Source of the DNA: Thiobacillus sp.
GTDB lineage: Bacteria > Pseudomonadota > Gammaproteobacteria > Burkholderiales > Thiobacillaceae
DNA length: 59,705 nucleotides
Reading direction: 5' to 3'
NCBI GenBank assembly: GCA_011391285.1
Contig: JAABQU010000288.1
Span: forward strand, 1 to 59,705
The notes beneath the pieces were generated by a model. That model did not search any database, had not been told where the DNA came from, and was given only the letters and a program-made list of their open reading frames with translations. Both the position numbers and the translations under genes were made by a program. This document shows positions 53,343 to 59,705 of the stretch, in pieces (the first letter of the stretch is position 1; the number at the start of each line of letters is the position of its first letter).

Positions 53343-54536
53343 ATGATTAACCTCGCCCGGCGCGACATCGCGCATCACCTCAAGAGCTACCTGCTGACCG
53401 GCTTGGGCCTGGGCCTGCTGATCGGCGTGACGCTCACCATGGCCGGCGTGTACCGCGGCATGGTCGACGACGCCAAGGTGCTGCTGCGCGCGGTCGACGC
53501 CGACGTCTGGGTGGTGCAGCAGAACACGCTCGGCCCCTTCGCCGAGCCGTCCTCGGTGCCGGACGACCTCTACCGCGCGCTCGCGGGGCTGGAGGGGGTG
53601 GCACAGACCGGCAACGTCGCCTACCTCACCATGCAGGTATCACACCAGGGCAAAACCCAGCGCGTGATGGTGGCGGGTTACGAGGCGGGCAAGCCCGGCG
53701 GGCCATCTTTCCTGGTGGCGGGCCGGCCGATCGCCCGCGCGCATTACGAGGCGGTGGCCGACGCCAGGACCGGCTTTGCGGTCGGCGACGTGGTGCGCAT
53801 CCGCCGCAACGATTACACCGTTGTGGGGCTCACCCGGCGCATGGTGTCCTCCGGCGGCGACCCGATGCTGTTCATCCCGCTGAAAGACGCGCAGGAAGCG
53901 CAGTTCCTCAAGGACAACGACGCCATCGTCGAGGATCGCAAGCGGCTCGCCGCCAACCCCGCGGTCAACCGCCCCGGCCAGCCCGGCGTGCTGGAAGCGG
54001 TGCAGGCGATCCAGGCCTCCAGCCACAAGGTCAATGCCGTGTTGCTGCGGCTGCAGCCGGGTGCGGACGCGCGCACCGTGGCCGACACCATCGCGCGTTG
54101 GCAGCGGTTCACCGCCTATACGCGCGAGGACATGGAAGACATCCTGGTGGCCAAGCTGATCGCCACCGCCGCCAAGCAGATCGGCCTGTTCCTGATGATC
54201 CTGGCGGTGGTGAGCGCGGCCATCGTCGCCTTCATCATCTATACGATGACGCTCGGCAAGATCAAGGAAATCGCCGTGCTGAAGCTGATCGGCACCCGCG
54301 ACCGCACCATCGCCGCGATGATCATGCAGGAGGCGCTGGGCCTCGGGGTGATCGGCTTCTTCGTCGGCAAGTTCGCCGCCACCCTGTGGGCGCCGGCCTT
54401 TCCCAAATACGTGCTGCTGGAAAACGGCGACGCGGTGCGCGCCTTCGTGCTGACCCTGGTGGTGTGCGCGCTGGCCTCGGTGCTGGCGATCCGTGCCGCG
54501 CTCAAGATCGACCCCGCGGAGGCGATCGGTGGCTGA
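53343..54536 (+). CDS. ABC transporter permease, FtsX/MacB (DevC-like) family
   Basis: Predicted 397 aa. One N-terminal membrane helix (about 16-38), a periplasmic MacB-type domain (about 40-270), then three C-terminal helices (about 282-307, 330-350, 363-385). The YTMTLGKIKEIAVLKLIGTRDRTIAAMI coupling segment and the DPAEAIGG ending are typical of FtsX-like permeases. These act by mechanotransmission rather than classical transport. It overlaps the ATPase gene by 8 bp. Confidence 0.9.
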   Translation: MINLARRDIAHHLKSYLLTGLGLGLLIGVTLTMAGVYRGMVDDAKVLLRAVDADVWVVQQNTLGPFAEPSSVPDDLYRALAGLEGVAQTGNVAYLTMQVSHQGKTQRVMVAGYEAGKPGGPSFLVAGRPIARAHYEAVADARTGFAVGDVVRIRRNDYTVVGLTRRMVSSGGDPMLFIPLKDAQEAQFLKDNDAIVEDRKRLAANPAVNRPGQPGVLEAVQAIQASSHKVNAVLLRLQPGADARTVADTIARWQRFTAYTREDMEDILVAKLIATAAKQIGLFLMILAVVSAAIVAFIIYTMTLGKIKEIAVLKLIGTRDRTIAAMIMQEALGLGVIGFFVGKFAATLWAPAFPKYVLLENGDAVRAFVLTLVVCALASVLAIRAALKIDPAEAIGG

Positions 54537-55251
54537 CGCTGTTTCAATTCAACCGGCGATCCTGATAGAGGGCATCACCAAGCGCTACGGCCACGGCAGC
54601 GCCGCGGTCGACGCGCTGAAGGGCGTCGACATGACGGTCTATCCGGGCGAGGTGGTCGGGCTGATCGGGCCGTCCGGCTCCGGCAAGACCACGCTGCTGA
54701 AATGCCTGGGCGCGGTGATCGAGCCGACCGCCGGCCGTTTCACCTTGGGTGGCGAAGTGATCTACGACAACGGCTGGAAGACCGGCGACCTGCGCGCGCT
54801 GCGCCGCGACCGCATCGGCTTCGTGTTCCAGGCGCCCTATCTGATCCCGTTTCTCGACGCCACCGACAACGTCGCGCTGCTGCCGATGCTGGCGGGCGTG
54901 CCGAATGTCGAGGCGCGCAGGATCGCGCTGGAGATGCTGACCGCGCTCGACGTGCAGCACCGCGCCGAGGCGCGCATCGCCGAACTCTCGGGCGGCGAGC
55001 AGCAGCGGGTGGCGATCGCGCGCGCGCTCGCCAACAAGCCGCCGATCATCCTCGCCGACGAGCCGACCGCGCCGCTCGACAGCGAACGCGCGCTCACCGT
55101 GGTGAAGATCCTCAACCGCCTGGCGCAGGAATTCCAGACCGCGATCATCGTCGTCACCCACGACGAAAAGATCATTCCCACCTTCAAACGCATTTACCAT
55201 ATCCGCGACGGCAAGACCTACGAAGAAGCAGGCGAAGGAAGGCCCCTATGA
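54529..55251 (+). CDS. ABC transporter ATP-binding protein (LolD/MacB-like)
   Basis: Predicted 240 aa from GTG 54529, with GGAGG nearby upstream and an 8-bp overlap with the permease. Walker A GPSGSGKTT (47-55), signature LSGGEQQ (153-159), Walker B IILADEPT (173-180) and VTHDE H-loop. It would power the FtsX-like permease with the HlyD adaptor, giving a MacAB/DevBCA-type tripartite exporter. A suitable TolC is not in the window. Confidence 0.93.
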   Translation: MADAVSIQPAILIEGITKRYGHGSAAVDALKGVDMTVYPGEVVGLIGPSGSGKTTLLKCLGAVIEPTAGRFTLGGEVIYDNGWKTGDLRALRRDRIGFVFQAPYLIPFLDATDNVALLPMLAGVPNVEARRIALEMLTALDVQHRAEARIAELSGGEQQRVAIARALANKPPIILADEPTAPLDSERALTVVKILNRLAQEFQTAIIVVTHDEKIIPTFKRIYHIRDGKTYEEAGEGRPL

Positions 55252-56678
55252 AAATCACATTCCTCGGCGCAGCGCGCGAAGTCACGGGTTCCAGCTATCT
55301 GGTGGAAGCCGACGGCGTGCGCTTTCTGGTCGATTGCGGCATGTTCCAGGGCGGCCGCGAAACGCGTTCGAAGAACCAGCGTGCCTTCCCGTTCGATCCG
55401 CGCAGCCTCGACTTCGTCATCCTGACCCATGCCCACATCGACCATTCCGGCCTGCTGCCGCGTCTGGTCGCGCTCGGCTTCAAGGGCACGATCCACACCA
55501 CTCGCGCGACCTGCGACCTGCTGGCGGTGATGCTGCCGGACTCCGCCCACATTCAGGAAAAGGAAGCCGAATACGCCAACCTCAACCGCTTCCGCAAGGG
55601 CATGGACCGGCGCGAGAAAAAAAGCGGCCTGCCGCCGCGCGACATCGCGCCGCTCTATACCGTGGCGCAGGCGCATGCCTCGTTGAAGCAGCTGAACCCG
55701 GTCGATTACGATCTGGAAATCGCGCCGCATCCCAAGGTCCGCTGCACCTTCCGCGACGCCGGCCACATCCTGGGCTCGGCGATTGTCGAGGCCTGGGTGG
55801 GCGAAGGCACGGGCCGCCGCAAGATCGTCTTTTCAGGCGATCTTGGCCAGCCCGCGCGGCCGCTGCTGCGCGACCCCACGCACATCCACGATGCCGACTA
55901 CCTGGTGGTGGAATCGACCTACGGCAATCGCGACCACAAAAGCATGGAAGCGACGCAGGACGAACTGGTGGAGGCGATCAACGACACCATTGAACGGAAG
56001 GGCGGCAACGTCATCATTCCCGCCTTCGCGGTGGGCCGCACCCAGGACATCCTCTATCTGCTGGCCGATCTCACGCGGCAGGCGCGCATCCCCAAGCTCA
56101 CGGTGTTCGTCGATTCTCCGATGGCCACCGCCGCCACCGAAATCACCTACAAGCACATGGCGCTGCTCGATGACGAAACCCACGAACTGATGGGCCGGCA
56201 CGGCGGCGCCGCGCATTTCCGCAAGCTCAATTTCGTTGAGGATGTCGAAGAGTCGAAGTCGCTCGACCGCATCACCGGCGGCGCCGTGATCATCTCGGCC
56301 AGCGGCATGTGCGAGGCCGGGCGCATCAAGTTCCACCTGCGCGCCAATCTGGCTCGCCGCGAGTCGACCATCCTCATCACCGGCTTCCAGGCCGCCGGCA
56401 CCTTCGGCCGCCGCCTGGTCGACGGCGCCAAGCGTGTGCGTCTGCTGGGCGAGGATATCCCGGTGCGCGCCGACCTCTATACCCTGGGCGGGCTGTCGGC
56501 GCACGCCGACCGCAGCGCGCTGCTGGCGTGGCTCGGGCACTTCCGCAGCAAGCCGCGCCGGGTGTTCGTGGTGCATGGCGAGGAAACCGTGGCGACCGGA
56601 TTCGCCGCCGATTTGCAGAAGCAGTTCGGCTGGGACGCGATGGCGCCCGAGCCGGGCTACAGTGCCATCCTTGATTAG
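55248..56678 (+). CDS. MBL-fold beta-CASP ribonuclease-like protein
   Basis: Predicted 476 aa. Metal motif THAHIDHSG (60-68), the second His in CTFRDAGHILGSA, the SGDLG aspartate, and beta-CASP features: ESTYGNRDH, IPAFAVGRTQ, the ISASGMCEAGRIKFHL block, and the terminal SAHAD and VHGEE. It resembles RNA-processing nucleases of the CPSF73/archaeal and bacterial RNase J-like class. Its start overlaps the ABC ATPase stop by 4 bp, so it is coupled to the exporter, an unusual partner. Confidence 0.9.
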   Translation: MKITFLGAAREVTGSSYLVEADGVRFLVDCGMFQGGRETRSKNQRAFPFDPRSLDFVILTHAHIDHSGLLPRLVALGFKGTIHTTRATCDLLAVMLPDSAHIQEKEAEYANLNRFRKGMDRREKKSGLPPRDIAPLYTVAQAHASLKQLNPVDYDLEIAPHPKVRCTFRDAGHILGSAIVEAWVGEGTGRRKIVFSGDLGQPARPLLRDPTHIHDADYLVVESTYGNRDHKSMEATQDELVEAINDTIERKGGNVIIPAFAVGRTQDILYLLADLTRQARIPKLTVFVDSPMATAATEITYKHMALLDDETHELMGRHGGAAHFRKLNFVEDVEESKSLDRITGGAVIISASGMCEAGRIKFHLRANLARRESTILITGFQAAGTFGRRLVDGAKRVRLLGEDIPVRADLYTLGGLSAHADRSALLAWLGHFRSKPRRVFVVHGEETVATGFAADLQKQFGWDAMAPEPGYSAILD

Positions 56679-56687
56679 GTGGGCGCA

Positions 56688-57758
56688 ATGACATTCAATC
56701 CTCATTCACTTGCTGCCCTGTCGCTGGCCTTGTTGTCCGCCTGTTCGAACGGTCAGGCGCAGGCTGCCTCGCTTGCCGAGTGGGAAGGCTGCAGTTCGAT
56801 CGCGGCCGATGTCGACCGTCTGGCGTGCTACGACCGGGTGTCGGGTCGGGCGCAGCCTGAAGCGGCACCGGCTCCCCCAGTGGATACCAGGGCTGACATG
56901 TTGCCGGGGCGCCCCGCCGTAGCAGCCCAACCCGCAGCAGAAGACCCCGACCTGCTGTCGGCGCTGTCGCGCCATTGGGAACTGGATGACGCCGCCAAGC
57001 AGGGGGCTTTTCTGTTTCGTGCGCACCGGCCCAATTATTTCCTGCCGATCAAATACAGCACTTCGCCCAACGACACGCCTTTCCAGGACACGTTGCCCCA
57101 GCCTGATCTGGGGCTCGACTCGGTCGAGACTGAATTGCAGCTGAGTTTCAAGATCAAGGGCATGGAAGGCGTGCTGGGCAACGACAATCTCGACCTGTGG
57201 TTGGGCTACACCATCACGTCTTTCTGGCAGGCCTACAACGACACCATTTCCTCTCCGTTTCGGGAGACCAACTACGAGCCGGAAGTGATGCTGGTCGCCC
57301 GGACGGACTATGAAATCGCCGGATTCCGCGGCCGTTTCATCAACCTGGGAATGGCACATCAGTCGAATGGCCGTGGCGAAGAATTGTCGCGTAGCTGGAA
57401 CCGCATTTATGTCCAGTTCGGATTCGAACGCGACAATCTGGCGCTGCTGATTCGCCCCTGGTACCGGATCCCGGAACGTGATGAAGATGACGACAATCCT
57501 GACATCGAAGATTACCTGGGTCACGGTGATTTCCAGGCGGTCTACCGCGACGGCCGCAATACCTATTCACTGCTGTTGCGCAACAATCTGAAGACCTCGG
57601 AAAACCGGGGTGCGGTGAAGCTCAACTGGAGCTTCCCGCTGTATGGTCGGCTGAAAGGCTACGTGCAGTATTTCAACGGCTATGGTGAATCGCTCATCGA
57701 CTACAACCACAAGCAGCAATCACTCGGGCTCGGCGTCAGCCTGACCGAAGGCATGTGA
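56688..57758 (+). CDS. pldA: Outer-membrane phospholipase A (OMPLA)
   Basis: Predicted 356 aa. ATG 56688 follows a GGTGG site and comes 9 bp after the beta-CASP stop. A signal peptide (cleaved near A26-A27) precedes a Pro/Ala linker (55-88) and a beta-barrel domain. Catalytic residues His224, Ser226 and Asn238 in GMAHQSNGRG...SRSWNR match the H142/S144/N156 spacing of E. coli PldA. It hydrolyses outer-leaflet phospholipids to keep membrane asymmetry. The extra N-terminal C..I..D..RLACYD segment is common to many proteobacterial forms. Confidence 0.93.
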   Translation: MTFNPHSLAALSLALLSACSNGQAQAASLAEWEGCSSIAADVDRLACYDRVSGRAQPEAAPAPPVDTRADMLPGRPAVAAQPAAEDPDLLSALSRHWELDDAAKQGAFLFRAHRPNYFLPIKYSTSPNDTPFQDTLPQPDLGLDSVETELQLSFKIKGMEGVLGNDNLDLWLGYTITSFWQAYNDTISSPFRETNYEPEVMLVARTDYEIAGFRGRFINLGMAHQSNGRGEELSRSWNRIYVQFGFERDNLALLIRPWYRIPERDEDDDNPDIEDYLGHGDFQAVYRDGRNTYSLLLRNNLKTSENRGAVKLNWSFPLYGRLKGYVQYFNGYGESLIDYNHKQQSLGLGVSLTEGM

Positions 57759-57794
57759 TTCAAAACTCAAATCAAAACTTGCTTTGTCGCCTTC

Positions 57795-57823
57795 ACCGTG
57801 CCCTTGCCTTGCAAGGGCACGGT
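57795..57823. terminator. Hairpin between convergent pldA and protease genes
   Basis: ACCGTGCCCTTG (57795-57806), loop CCTTG, CAAGGGCACGGT (57812-57823): a perfect 12-bp stem in the 112-bp gap between convergent genes. No T tract follows on either strand, so it may act with Rho or only protect ends. Confidence 0.55.
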
Positions 57824-57870
57824 CTGCGGCTCGGCTACGCGTCATTTTTGATTTGGATGGGAAATCAGCG

Positions 57871-58725
57871 CTAGGGGGTTTTCGGCAGCGACTGTTCCAG
57901 CAGCTGGTGCACATACTTCACGGGAATCGCGTAGCTGATCCCGCTCGGCGCGGAGAGCGCGGCTTCCTTGGCGCCTTTCACGTAAACCGAATTGACGACC
58001 CCGAGCACCTCGCCGGTGTCGGGATGCCACACCGGGCTGCCGCTGTTGCCGGGATAGGCGATGGCGTCGAGGCCGAACACCTCATACGCATCCTTCGCCT
58101 GCTTGAGCGTGCGCGCATTGAGTTGGGCGGCGGCCGCCACCGGGGTGAAGATGGGAATGATGGAGGCCAATCCTGCGCGGTGAGTGGAGGGATTGAGTCC
58201 CAGCACCGAGCCGATGGGATAGCCGGTGAAATACAACTGCCAGCCTTCGCGAACCCGGTCGGAGTCGCCCAGTTTGAGCGGCGGCAGCGGGTCGCCCTCG
58301 ATTCTGAGCAGGGCCAGGTCGCGCGCCTTGTCTGTGGCGATCAGCTTGGCGGAGCGTACCGCCATCTGGCGGTCGCGGCCGATGAAGACGGCGTGGGTTT
58401 CCTTTTTTGCGCTGTCGAGTTCAGTAGTGAAGATGTGCGCGCACGAGACGACATAGCGCCCATCCAAAACCGCGAACCCGGTACCCTGCAGGCTGGCGCG
58501 CGGGCTGCGGGTGGGATGGAAGGTGCCCACGCCCACCACCCCGGGCCTGATGTCCGCCAGCGTGTCGGCTACGTCGGCCTGCGTCGGCATGCTGACCACG
58601 AGCAGCAGGATGGCCAGGCTGGTATGGCGTTTGCTCCACCCTGATGCGGCCAGCCGCCGGCAAAGACCGGGCAGCGTCACGCAAATTCGATACAATCCGG
58701 GCGGCAGCAAAGACTTTCTATTCAT
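57871..58725 (-). CDS. Exported trypsin-like (S1/HtrA-type) serine protease, no PDZ domain
   Basis: Predicted 284 aa. A hydrophobic stretch 36-46 in WSKRHTSLAILLLVVSMPTQA forms the signal, unusually preceded by 30 polar residues if ATG 58725 is used; the true start could be a later non-ATG codon, which would also leave more room for the promoter. Catalytic triad: His97 in VVSCAHIFT, Asp136 in ARDLALLRI, Ser228 in GNSGSPVW. It lacks the PDZ domains of DegP. Role is probably periplasmic protein quality control or specific cleavage. Confidence 0.8.
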   Translation of the reverse strand: MNRKSLLPPGLYRICVTLPGLCRRLAASGWSKRHTSLAILLLVVSMPTQADVADTLADIRPGVVGVGTFHPTRSPRASLQGTGFAVLDGRYVVSCAHIFTTELDSAKKETHAVFIGRDRQMAVRSAKLIATDKARDLALLRIEGDPLPPLKLGDSDRVREGWQLYFTGYPIGSVLGLNPSTHRAGLASIIPIFTPVAAAAQLNARTLKQAKDAYEVFGLDAIAYPGNSGSPVWHPDTGEVLGVVNSVYVKGAKEAALSAPSGISYAIPVKYVHQLLEQSLPKTP

Positions 58726-58739
58726 AAGGGAATCCAGGC

Positions 58740-59705
<966 letters not shown>

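Overview
The window is GC-rich, gene-dense chromosomal DNA, and its protein families point to a respiratory betaproteobacterium. The closest impression is a Thiobacillus-like member of the Nitrosomonadales. That rests on an exported DsrE-family protein, several c-type cytochromes, periplasmic nitrate reductase, B12-dependent ribonucleotide reductase, GroE under CIRCE control, and Rnk and GIY-YIG housekeeping proteins. The genus is an inference. I see no phage, integrase, plasmid or CRISPR signal; the only mobile DNA is the right end of an IS3-type element at the left edge.

Layout. 1-95: IS3-family end. 241-16000: mostly housekeeping and small conserved genes (exported DsrE protein, CbiX, DUF502, haem lipoprotein, GIY-YIG, patatin RssA with class II ribonucleotide reductase, SrkA kinase, asparagine-synthase-type amidotransferase, MltB-like transglycosylase, zinc-ribbon protein, cytochrome c4-like protein, DMT exporter, Rnk, thioredoxin/HEAT protein, glyoxalase-II-like hydrolase). 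15524-16004 holds no gene I can support. 16005-20825: succinate-semialdehyde dehydrogenase, YceI, and an operon of AEC transporter, GarR-like reductase and a half-length 2-hydroxyacid dehydrogenase. 20960-26295: PBP7-type peptidase, then a histidine kinase followed by a receiver/PAS/GGDEF/EAL protein. 26339-34377: minus-strand operon dctP-dctQ-dctM-garR-hydroxyacid dehydrogenase-glcB, which looks like uptake plus oxidation of a C2/C3 hydroxy- or keto-acid ending in malate. 34645-34720: tRNA-Phe. 35844-40974: acetate-type Na+ symporter cluster (DUF4212, VC_2705-type symporter, DUF294 protein, DnaQ-like exonuclease). 41922-47246: napDAGHB, without napC. 47461-49444: groES-groEL behind a perfect CIRCE element and a clear sigma70 promoter, divergent from bioA. 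50999-57758: a tightly packed seven-gene unit of TetR regulator, cytochrome c'-like protein, HlyD adaptor, ABC permease, ABC ATPase, beta-CASP nuclease and outer-membrane phospholipase A. 57871-59705: trypsin-like protease and the start of a nucleotide-sugar dehydrogenase gene, probably the edge of a surface-polysaccharide locus.

The strongest candidates for something undescribed are the seven-gene TetR/cytochrome/ABC/beta-CASP/PldA unit; the paired glycerate modules, one with an intact and one with a translationally coupled half-length dehydrogenase; and two transporters that carry long low-complexity or coiled-coil insertions. All functions here are read from sequence motifs; no database search was possible.
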